Shown here: piece after piece, positions 14,873 to 25,347 of the stretch
How positions within the stretch are numbered: position 1 is the stretch's first letter
How the letters are laid out: each line of letters starts with the position of its first letter
NCBI GenBank assembly: GCA_951230915.1
Contig: OX579638.1
Span: 31,100,322-31,164,321 of the forward strand
Direction: 5' to 3'
DNA: 64,000 bases
Origin: Antitrichia curtipendula
Taxonomy: Eukaryota; Streptophyta; Bryopsida; Hypnales; Leucodontaceae
Position numbers and translations under genes: made by a program
Notes under the pieces: model-generated
Told to the model about the DNA's origin: nothing
What the model saw: only the letters and a program-made list of their open reading frames with translations
Database searches by the model: none

Positions 14873-15633
14873 TTTGCTCCATTTAGGGTTTGTGAATCCA
14901 TTAGGAATCTATGACTATGGAATTAGACGTAAGGATTTTCAATCTGAATGAACAACAAATGAATATGGCTCTATGTGATTTTGTACAAAAAAATTGAACT
15001 AAAAATTGAGGTATAGTTAAAACAGATAGTATTTGTAAGCAAATACATGATGATAATAGTAGTGGATAAGTATGTCTCACTATGAAGTACCTAAATATAA
15101 AATTGCAATACATCATAGAGGTGACATTTATGAAGTCTAAAATTGATGGAGCAACAAATGTGGGTTGTAGACACTAAATATAATTTGGTGATAAACAAAG
15201 GCTCTAAACATTACAAGCACTAAATCATGAACAATGCTTTTGAAGAATTAAGTGATAAATGTAGTCTTCATCATGGGCCTTCATGTAAATTTAAAGGATG
15301 AAAATGGTCCACCTATTTTATTTTATTTTATGTTTATAACTATATTTGAAAATAAAAACAAAAATATCTTGGACATGAAATATTTAAAATAAATATAATA
15401 ATAATATATTAAGCACCAAATAAATGTACGAACCATAAATGACCTAAATAACCATTTTTCTAATCAATGCCCTTTTATTTAATTGTCTTTTTTTATAATT
15501 CTTCTAAATATAATAATAATTTCTAATAAATAGTATATATAATGAATCCAATGATATTAGTTTCATTGAATTTCAAATTAAATTTTGCTTTGTGGAATTT
15601 CATAAAGTTCAATAGTAGAGTGTGATTCAAGGC

Positions 15634-17425
15634 TCATGATTTACGAAAGAATGAAGTATCCCACAACACTATGAACATTGTCTCTACATAATAAAAAAAA
15701 TAGTGGACAAAAGATCCATACCATGCATCTAAAAGATAATTATTAGACATGCCTAGATTAACCACTATAGCATCAAAAAAAATTTGTCTCGATAGCTGAC
15801 TACCATATACAAAATTTAAATTAGAAGAATTCAATGATTGAATAAAAAGTTTCAAAGAAATAATACTAATTAAACAATAAAAAGAGACAAGTACTCACCT
15901 AAATCCACCATGTAGCTTTATGAAGCTACTCAAAAAAGTCTATACCATTGAATTTGCTTTTGGAAATTTGAAAGTTTTACAATGAGTAGGAGACTTGTTC
16001 CACCTCTCTAGCCACTTGATCTTTACAGAAGTGTTTATTACTGAAGTTGCCAACATCCAAAGATGATTCAAGGGAATCTTTGGACTTTCATCATAAATTT
16101 TATAGTGACACTTCACTTGCTCTAAGAAAACCGTGATATACTTAGGATCTTCAATAGAGAGCTACTTCTTCAATTTTGAATGAGAAGCTACCTTCACCTT
16201 GTCAAGAACTTTGAAGACCCATTCATCAAATGCACTTGAAGTCTAATATGTTGGATTGTGCTACTTTTCATAAAAAAATTTGAGCTACAGTAGCAGCGTC
16301 CTCCAACTCTTGCTGCATGAATTAAATGACGTATAAGAATAAGGAGAATTGTACATGATGACAAATGTTAAAATGTATAGTAGAGCAACATATTATTAAT
16401 TCAAATTAACAACAAGAATAAAGGGAAGACCAAAAAATTGAAAAAAATTGAAAATGAAAAATAAAATTTGAGAAATGAATTTGGTATAAGATTCCATTTA
16501 GAGCCTAAATAGTAAGAGTAAAATTCTTTGATTTGACTTTTGCCTCACTCCAACTATAGCAAGATCCTCTTTGGAGACAAATTTTCTAAAATATGCGAGC
16601 GGTTGTCTAACAATACTTTGAATGTGATGAAGCTTGTGAACAAGATTTATGGAAATATGAGAATTCTAGTTTCTCTTGGCAAAACAAGATTTATTATGTT
16701 AAATATGTGAAGTGAACATCAAACCAAAAAAGGTAGAATAGTGACAATTGCAATGGTCCAAAGCAAGCAAGTTTTAGACTAAGAAGTGAAATGAAATTAA
16801 AAAATGATAATGAAATATAAAGGATTATCAATTGACTATATGTCATACTGCCAACATAGTTGCAATGTACCCCTTGATCTCTAAAACAATATTTTTAGTG
16901 GCATAATGCCACATGAAGTGTCTGCATAATCATGATTGATAATAGGCAAGCATTCTTGTAAATAGTAATTGTCATCCTACACCATAAACATCTAGCCTAA
17001 GGAAACTTTGAGATCTTCATAATTTTCAATTCTTTCTCAAATGTACCATTTACCCCCACCTAATTGGCACTCTACAACTTAAAAATATCATCCATGACAT
17101 CTACTATCTTCTCCTCATTATTTTCCAAGGTCATATAGAAAATTCCATTTCCTTCCATGTAACTACAAGTAACAAAATGTGCAACTAGATTCATGGCATC
17201 ATTTTTTAGCATAGGCTTGACATCTGGAAAAAAAATCATATAGCACAAAGGAATATTGATTATTGAGTTTGCCCTTGGTTGATACCTCAACTGCTCAAGA
17301 CGAGAAGAAGTGTTCACAACTTCCTTCTTTAAAAAGCCATGCAATTGTAAGTCCAATTGATTTTCAGAAAGAAATTGAAGTATAGCATCTATTTTTTGTG
17401 CTTGTGGATCTCCTTGTATCAACAT
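15634..17425 (-). pseudogene. Decayed coding remnants inside the large transposon, unidentified
   Basis: Three minus-strand stretches still read like protein. At 17425-17072 there is a 117-codon frame with MLIQGDPQAQKIDAILQFLS and FYMTLENNEEKIVDVMDDIF. At about 16250-15960 there is EDPKYITVFLEQVKCHYKIY, then LNHLWMLATSVINTSVKIK, with internal stops. At 15855-15634 there is LSRQIFFDAIVVNLGMSNNY. Stops and frame changes separate them. They could be the transposon's own transposase or accessory gene, or a captured host gene. I do not recognise the family. Confidence 0.4.
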
Positions 17426-17509
17426 TTTTGAAATGACATTTAAATCAAGATTAAAAAAATTCTAGATTGTGTATATGTATTGTACACCATGTAATTCAAC
17501 ATAGCAGAT

Positions 17510-18330
17510 GTTAATGGTTGTGTATTAGAAAGGCCTAAAAATTTCAGAATTTGACTGAATTCTTGCATATGTTGTAAGCAAATTTGAATTCCAAAAACCA
17601 TGGCCGTTAATGGCTATGCACTTGGAAGGCAAATTTTTTCCAGCATTTGACCAAATTCTAGCATATATTGCAAGCAAATTTCAATCTCCAAAAGCATGGC
17701 CATTAATGGCTAGGGGTCTAGGAAGGCCCAAAAAATTCCAGCATTTGACCAAAATTCTTGCATATGCTGAAATAAATTTGAGTCCCTAAAATTGTAGCCT
17801 CTAACGGCTGGGGGTCTAGGAAGGTCGAAAAAATTTCAACATTTAACCAAAATTCTTGCATATGTTGCAAGCAAATTTCAATCTCCAAGAGCATGGCCAT
17901 TAACGGCTAGGGGTCTAAGAAGGTTCAAAAAAATTCAGCATTTGACCAAATTCTTGCATATGCTACAGTAAATTTGAGTCCCTAAAACCATAGCTGTTAA
18001 CGGCTGGGGGTCTAGGAAGACCCAAAAAATTACAGCATTTGACCAAAATTCTTGCATATATTGCAAGCAAATTTGAATCTCCAAAAGCGTGGCCGTTAAC
18101 GGCTAGGGGGTCTAGGAAGGCCCTCCAAAAGTCCCTATTTGACCAAATTCTAGCATACGCTACAATAAATTTAAGCCCCTAAAATCGTAGCCGTTAACGG
18201 CTGGGGGTCTAGAAAGGCCCAAAATTTTTTAGCATTTGACCAAATTCTTGCATATATTGCAAGCAAATTTGAATCTCCAAAAGCGTGGCCGTTAACGGCT
18301 ATGCATTAGGTTGTCCCAAAAAAATTCAAG
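17510..18330 (+). repeat. Dimeric ~98-bp tandem satellite, about eight units
   Basis: Each unit contains GCATTTGACCAAATTCTTGC and a GTTAACGGCT-like block followed by GGGGTCTAGGAAGGC. The block recurs near 17607, 17703, 17797, 17899, 17999, 18094, 18192 and 18292. Two unit types alternate: type A has TTGCAAGCAAATTTGAATCTCC, shown in part as GCAAGCAAATTT, and type B has AAATTTGAGTCCCTAAAA. The order is A A B A B A B A, a higher-order dimer of about 195 bp. Confidence 0.85.
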
Positions 18331-18420
18331 ATTTGCACACCTAGATTAGGAAGCCACTAATTTTGAATACATGTTGGAGAGAAGACAAACTCTTTATACA
18401 ATTGGGGTGATACAAGGTAA

Positions 18421-18945
18421 AACAACCCATGTGGGATATGTAAATTAGGATTACTAGGGGCTCAATCACTCATACCTAGTTAAGTTAAAAGTAGAAATTA
18501 TATTCAATATAGAACTTTGGACCTCATTTTGGCATAGTAGAATAATTTTTTCTAAAAAAATTTTAACTAAAAGAAATTGGTAAATCAAGTCAAATTTTGT
18601 CTCTAAAAATCCATTTGAGATTTTAAGGCTTAGATCAAAAGTTATGGACAAAATTTAGAGAGGGGTTGGAAGGGATAATTTCTTTGACATTTTCAAACAT
18701 CCTCTCTGAATATTGTCTACAATTTTCTTTTGGAAACTCAAAATCACAAATGGATTTCTAGAGATGAAATTGGGATTGATTTACCACCTTTTTTCATTTC
18801 AATTTTTTTTGAAAATAATCATGCCATTATGCCAAAATGAGGTCTGAAGTTTGACATTGTATACAATTCCTGCATTTAATTTGACTATGAGTGGTCGAGC
18901 TCTCATCTTTGAATTTTCCCATGCCCTTTCAGGATTTATAACGGA
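18421..18945. mobile_element. Fold-back element, family FB copy 1
   Basis: Two long arms are inverted copies around a short centre near 18680. Left-arm marks are CTCATTTTGGCATAGTAG and AAATCCATTTGAGATTTT; right-arm marks are AAATGGATTTCTAG and ATTATGCCAAAATGAGG. A second copy lies at 43681-44062 and a single-arm relative at about 32150-32375. Non-coding. Confidence 0.75.
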
Positions 18946-19537
18946 CAATGGATTTCATTATTAAAACAACCTCTCAATCTTTTAATCTTAGTAAATTCAA
19001 TCTCATTCAATGTCAATAAAGTAGTTCTTTCATTCAACCATCAAAAAAATTCTTGGTGGTAGATGGTCAAATTATAGTTGATATATGGTTCAGTGAATTA
19101 TTATTGGATTCATTGGATTTTTGGCAAACCATCATTACATTTATTTATAAATTTAGATGTTTGGTCCTAGATTTAGCAAAAAAAAATTGGCGTTTGTTTT
19201 TTAGAAAATTTAATCCAAATTTATTATCTAAGTATAGTGTTTGTTTAAGATAATTGTAGATGGACATAGGAATGGAATTGATCTCACATAACAAGTGCAA
19301 CCAAGTGGCAACCTTGAGAACTACTTTGTCATGTTTGGTCATGTGAAGAGGGGGATATCATGGACAACTATTGCTTGTCACATCTATGACTTTACTTATT
19401 GTAAAGTCATGACCATTGCTGTTTGTAATATGCACTAAAGGCTAGCTCATTTTTGGCATTGTTGTAGGCCAATATAGAAAATAGGGTGTTAGATCCAACC
19501 ATCAAAAGATTCATGTGTGATAGTGCTTAAGCCAACA

Positions 19538-20425
19538 TTAACCTCTAAAGTTCCTTGACTATGTTTTCACCCAAAACGCTTCAAAACTACCATTTTTAGG
19601 ACATATCCAACCATAGGATCTTGTAGTTAGCTGATTTGAGAAGATGTGAAAAACATTTCAAAACATTTCACTATGTATGTTGCAAGTTATTAGCGTTTGA
19701 ATTGACAAAAAGCCTTTTTTTGTCCTTGCAAAAAACAGGGAAGCTACACTTCACAAGGTCACATTTGTATGAAAAAATGTCCAAAATGGTTGCAACTCTT
19801 TGGATTCATTCTTCAAGGCAACATGCTTGAAAAATTTGAAATCATTTGGAATTGTACAACATATAGAAAAAAAATAGTAAATAGAAAGAAGTGAGAATGA
19901 ATCAAACTACTAATTTGTTAATAATTTAGTTATGGAATTGAAAAATGTCAATCCCAATGGTTGCGGTCTTGTAATAAGAATTCTATATACTATGGTTTTA
20001 TTTTTTCCAAAAATATTGAAAATTGAGTTAAATAAACAACTTAAGAGTTTATTATAGAGTAGAGAATCTATAATTGCCCACAAACTAAAACTCCTCATAG
20101 CTTTTGACTTGTTAATCAAATTGAAATGATTCAAAGCTTTCCACGTACATATAAATCTAGAAAACTAATTTCAAATTTTTATTTCTGAAAAAAGTGTTTT
20201 TTTCTAATTTGACCAAATTGTCCCCATGGTGAAAAACCTTGCATATCATACAATAACTTTTTAACCATATAGTCAAAAGTTAGGAAAATTGTTGGGTCTT
20301 AAAAACAAACCTTGTCCCCAAGTTGTGTGAAAATTTCAGAAAAAATAAATAAAAACTCCATTTGTAGTGAGCTGCCCAAAATCTCTATATTGCCGAAAAA
20401 CAAAGCTTGGTCCTTTAGGGGTTAA
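19538..20425 (-). mobile_element. TTAA-flanked element, family D copy 2, nested in the large transposon
   Basis: Ends are TTAA-CCTCTAAAGTTCC and GGTCCTTTAGGGG-TTAA. It is colinear and inverted relative to 45442-46383; for example GACTATGTTTTCACC lies beside one end and TTGCCGAAAAACAAAGC beside the other. Non-coding apart from short frames. Confidence 0.78.
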
Positions 20426-20785
20426 TGCAATTTGCATTGTGTACAGGTCAAGGGATCCATCTATTCCAATGGTAGATTGTGAAAGTACTTGCTTGTTCCA
20501 TTGGGCAACAAACATGGAAAAGCACACAAAATTTTGGAACTTTTGATATCATTAGATTGGATTTGAGCCTTCAAGCAAATGACAAACTATAGGAATTATT
20601 TTTGCGGGGGCCCTTTTAGAAAAGGTCCCTCTAAAAAGAATTTGAAACTGAAGACAGTTATGACATTTGGAGATGGACAGAAAATCATAGAGGCCCTAGT
20701 GAGATGCCTGAAGCGGAAGACATTTGCATTCAAATTCCGCATTTAGAGGTGGAAGAGATATTTAGGTCCAATAAAAAAAATTGGG

Positions 20786-21509
20786 TATTTTGATTAATTT
20801 TGAAGGTGATTCTCATCACCCCAACAAGGTCATCTTCTCTCATCCTTGGGTTCAAACTAGATCAGTCATTGCTAGAGTGCAACTCGGGACTACAGTTGAG
20901 GATTTTAACATGGTCATGTCCTATAAATAATTTATAGTGGAAACGGATTGCAATATTTTGGAATGACACATAGCGAGAATTTCATACAAGTCAAGGAAAC
21001 GATATCACATCATTTAGAAGTATACACATGTCAAATGCAAGCTATTGATTGTTAGGCATGGAAAATCCATTCTTGCCCTTATTAACAAAGGACAAAAGCA
21101 TGAGTATAAAGGCACAACAATTCAAACCAAGACAATTTTTGGTTTTGTATAAATCAAATAGCATGATACATTATGGAATCTAAGCTTTTACATGTTTTTA
21201 CCCAACCCAAGATCCCCAAGGTTTGGCCTATTCTTCCTCATGCCACTCTTTACCCATACTGAAATCATTGAGCTTGAAGAAGCTGGACTCTACCTATTGT
21301 CCATCAATCCGATGTCATTTTGATGTTTATTCACTTCTTCTAGGATATTTGAACCTATATTGTAGACTCATCCTCGACTAGCACATGTTGAAGGAATCTC
21401 CTCCATTTGGAATGGCAAGCAAGTTTGCCAAGGCAATCAAGTACCCATTGAAAATCACCACAATCAGTGGGAAAGTGTAAGGAATGTTACAAAAAAAAAA
21501 GAATTAAGG
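20786..21509 (+). pseudogene. Decayed plus-strand coding remnant, unidentified
   Basis: Interrupted open stretches read like protein: FEGDSHHPNKVIFSHPWVQT and RVQLGTTVEDFNMVMSYK end at a TAA (20928-20930). After a frame change come THTEIIELEEAGLYLLSINP and then, after two stops, HVEGISSIWNGKQVCQGNQV. It lies inside the large transposon and may be part of its gene content. Family not recognised. Confidence 0.3.
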
Positions 21510-22155
21510 TGAACTTTTTTTTGTGCCCTAAATTTAGTGTCACTATTATTACGCTTTCATCCAAGACTAATCATAACCAAAAGGTCCATAACATGATTAA
21601 CATCATACTTTGCAATTTTCCATTTTATACTTATTTTCATTATAGAAGCATGAACGGGACTGTCATTATGCCACATTTAACTACTTCTAGACTTTTGAGA
21701 GTCCAAAATTAATACTAGTCATCGGAAAAAAAAATACAAACATCTGGAGATAATGCAAAACAATGGGAGTTCAATACAAAACATCCGGATATTTTCATTG
21801 AATTTGTCTTCCTCTCATCCTTAGAATTGACTCAAAATTATTTGTACTCTCACTTGATCAATCCACCCTGAAATGACCTTTTAGAATATGATATAATTTT
21901 CAAAACATGCAATAGTATCAACTTCTCAGGCTTTTAGATCTTAAATCCACAGTCATGGGTCCCATGGTAATAGGTCATATCTTTCTAAATATAATAAATT
22001 TTGTTGAAAAAACATCAATCTTTTAATTATTTAACCAAAAGAATTAGAAATTACATCATGTTCAAAATTTCTAGGCTCTAGGCTCACACAATCCCTGCTC
22101 ACCGCTCATAGGCTCACGCTCACATGCTCACATGCTAGCGTCGTTGTTTTCAACG

Positions 22156-23417
22156 CAAGGTATTGGGTAATCTTGTGTTGTAATATTTTTTTACTTTCCT
22201 ACATACGAAAATGACAAATTCATGGAATGATCATTGTGTAGTGTAATTTACTAATTTTTGCTCTTTTATAATAATATGAATTTTAGCCATATAAATAATT
22301 TAAAAAAATTAAAGACCAACTAATGAAATGAAGCTCATCAAATTCAGATTATATTCCAAGTTCAAAAGTTCAAAAGTTCCTAAAATTCATTTTTATTGCA
22401 ATTTGAACTTTGGGTCTAGAACCATGTAGTGCTAATTAGAATGACATTGTAAATTGAATGTACCACTTATGGTTATTGACCAATGTTGGAGGCCTTCGTC
22501 TTGTTCCTTTGAATGTTACCAACATAATATTCATATAATGGGCTAATATTGGCTCTTGATTTAAACTTAGCAAGTAACCCTAAGGTATCGATGGAAGAAT
22601 GGTCCTTTTAGCCCTAACAAGGTGGACAAAGGGTATATGCAATTTAACCTTGGAATTACAAAGCCTTTGATATGTAATCTTCCTTGTTATCTTTTACTTT
22701 GTTTGCTCTACATTGCAATTGAGTTAATTTGAAGATTTTTTAAATTTTTTACTCAAAGATGAAATCACATGTTTTCTATAAGTTACAACTTTTAAAACCT
22801 ATTGGTGATGATTTCAAATTACCATAATATTTAGAAGAAAAAGTGAAATAATTCATAACCAATTTACAATTAGTCCAAAAAATCTGAAATTTTTCTCCAT
22901 ATGTATACAAAATTTCCATATAATTATATAAATGGAAAAGCAATAGATAGTAGTAATAGGTCCAAATCACAATATGTTTTTCAATTTTAGGAATTTTTAG
23001 GATTTTAGAAAGTTTGAAATTGGAATAGAATCTAGACTTACAAAACTTCACTTCATCAAGTTGGTTTAAGTTCTTAAAAGTCCATTTTATATGACTCAAA
23101 ACAGCAAATCAAGAACAAAGAGTTGGAATTTCCAAAATACATTAGAAGGATATCTAATGAGATCTATGGCACATACTTATTTGTTTTTAGCAAAATTCTT
23201 GAATACCTCCATAAGACCATTCTTCTAACAAGGAGAGTCTTCTATACCACTACCCTAAATAACTAGATGAAAACTCTTTGTATTGCTTCCTTTCATCAAT
23301 AAGCTTGTTTTGTCATCCAAAAGTCACATTCAAGCTCCTCAAGCATTTTTAGGGTTGGCAATGTTATGAATAATCTCTACTTGCAATGAAAACCCAATGA
23401 AGAAAATTTCAGATCTA
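22156..23417. other. AT-rich intergenic DNA, no gene seen
   Basis: The 107-codon minus frame at 22776-23099 is low-complexity, rich in Lys, Tyr, Phe and Asn, as expected from AT-rich DNA. I see no splice support. Confidence 0.5.
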
Positions 23418-23649
23418 TTAACCTATGAATGCCACCCCAAAGACGTTTTCTGGTCGATGAATGACAAAGAATCTCTCCCTGCAGGACAAAAGTGCAACCA
23501 TTCATCCTCCCAATTTTGTGTAAAAAGGAAAGATCATCTACAATAGTTTGTCTTCCAATGAGTGCTTTTGCATTATTTTAATTCAACAATTCACACAGTG
23601 TACAAAACAAATGATTTCCATGGTTATGAGCCCATCACTTAAGGGTTAA
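23418..23649. mobile_element. Short TTAA-flanked MITE, family E copy 1
   Basis: Begins TTAA-CCTATGAATGCC and ends ATCACTTAAGGG-TTAA. Shares CATCCTCCCAATTTTGTGT, ATCATCTACAATAGTTTGTC and GGTTATGAGCCC with 44249-44483. About 232 bp. Confidence 0.75.
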
Positions 23650-25347
23650 ATGTGTTTGGTGTTTTAGATGAAATTTTTTCACTACCAATAATTGTTCCAA
23701 AATTCACAATAATTTAAAAACTCACAAAAATATTGAAACTTTTATGACTCATAGAAGACATATGGTTACATCTCTGACAAAAAAAATTATAAAAATTTAA
23801 TTCATGTGTAGTTGCAAAACGGGAGCACATACAGAGAGCACTTCAAAGTTTGCAAAAGTGGTCGTAGGCCTGTCCATCGTGGGTTCCGGTGCCACAACCT
23901 TAGGGTTAAGTGTACACTACAATCAAGGATATGCAACTTATCCAATACCTGGAACAATACACAAACCTCTACAATACTAACTCCACTCACAGTCTTCAAG
24001 TCAGTAACCAGTAATCTCGGCCAACAGTCCACTGAAACTCATCGCATCCAATCTCTTCGAAAAATCTGGATATCAGGAAAACACTTAAACTTAGTTGCAG
24101 CTGAAATCTCCCCATCCTTCACGCCTCGCACAAGAGTACTTGAACACTGCATTGAGGAACCCCGTCCCAGACGAACATCACAGCTCTCGTAACGTAGACT
24201 CATACGATTCAATCTCGACTTGTCCCACGTCTATCTTTAATTCTGGGGACTGGCACAGATGAGCATTAATCACTTCTCATGACACCCCCAGTTGCTGCTA
24301 CATTATTAACTGTACCGAGGGCTCCTGTCATTATGAATTTCACCGAGGCTTAATTGTGGTCTGCAACAGACCCTCACTAACGCCTGAACATACAGGTCTA
24401 CTCATAGGCACAACATTGTAATAACAAGTCCACCGTTTCAGAGCGTTCAAACACAAATGTGAACGCAGACAACAAGAAATCAAAACACTCCTACAGCTAA
24501 CACAATCCTGAAAGCAAGGAAGACCTAACTTACACACCCCATAGAAGAACCCATGACAGATAATACAAGTCTCAAATGCACGGCTGAGCGAATTCAAAAG
24601 GAGTACGTAGGAGAGGAGAGAGAGACACGCCAAGAAATAAGCATTGTCACTGAGATCTTATTCAAGTGGTATATCCAGGGGTGACAAAACATGAATAGAA
24701 ACGAATGAGATAAGAATTAAAAATAAGATATAACAGTACACTTAGTTTACCGGGGGGGGAAAAAAGACGACTCTAAAAAAATAATAAACTGTTCACAATC
24801 AAAGAATCGGCAGTTGACAAGTTCAGAAGGTCCAAGAAACCTTAGCACAGCGTTGACGTGCACACGGAGCCTCTCGCTCACCCTCTGAACTTGACCACCA
24901 GAAGATAAAAATATAGCATAGCAGTTGAATGGATAGAAAAATCAATAAATGCCAATCGGTACCCAAAGTCACCTCACCACAGGAGCTCGCTGTGTCACAG
25001 CCAATGCAAGGGTCAGTGAGGCAGCCTGATACATCCAAGGGGCGCAGTAGTCTGCCATAAAAGGGCAATCTTTGATTGCCTGGTGTCTCGGTGCCCATTG
25101 GGAAGAGAGAGATAGGGCAAGGTTTACCCAAATCTTACCACATCAGAACCACCCCCCTTTTTTTTATCTCACTAGAAATAAACCTTCCGATATCTGTCTA
25201 CTCCCTAAGCAGTCCTTCACCACCACATGCACCACCTGCTCCTATTTTCCAACTCCGCCTACTGCAGATCGAACCACGAAGCCTGGACTTGTCGAATCTT
25301 TCGGGTCCCTGGCACATCTCAAAGAAAGCTTATGACTCGAGTTCAAT
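23650..25347. other. Downstream flank of the LRX-lectin gene, GC-richer than surroundings
   Basis: From about 23800 base composition rises and stays higher to about 28950. No gene with a believable start was found. The minus-strand frame at 24633-24340 starts with TTG only, and the plus frame at 23812-24192 has no recognisable domain. It could contain the 3' UTR or an unrelated non-coding transcript. Near 25040-24970 (-) a short Cys-rich stretch, VSGCLTDPCIGCDTASSCGE, lies between an AG and a GT. Confidence 0.5.

Larger units (their letters stand above)
14796..22146. mobile_element. Large decayed DNA transposon with subterminal repeats
   Basis: The two ends are inverted copies. The left reads GATGCTAGTATGTGAGC and the right, inverted, GACGCTAGCATGTGAGC; both continue into GTGAGCGTGAGCCTATGAGC. 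The direct repeat TTTTCAACG occurs just outside each end (14787-14795 and 22147-22155), which fits a 9-bp target duplication of a Mutator-like element. An alternative is ends starting CAACG with a shorter duplication, closer to CACTA elements, which also carry subterminal repeats. The interior holds decayed coding stretches on both strands, a satellite, a fold-back and a nested TTAA element. Confidence 0.6.

Noticed and set aside
23812..24192. 126-codon plus frame
   Set aside because: No recognisable domain, no splice or promoter context, and an overlapping frame is open on the other strand; likely compositional.
24340..24633. Minus frame that looks like a secreted Cys-rich protein
   Set aside because: It starts only with TTG and has no ATG or splice support, so the apparent signal peptide is not real.
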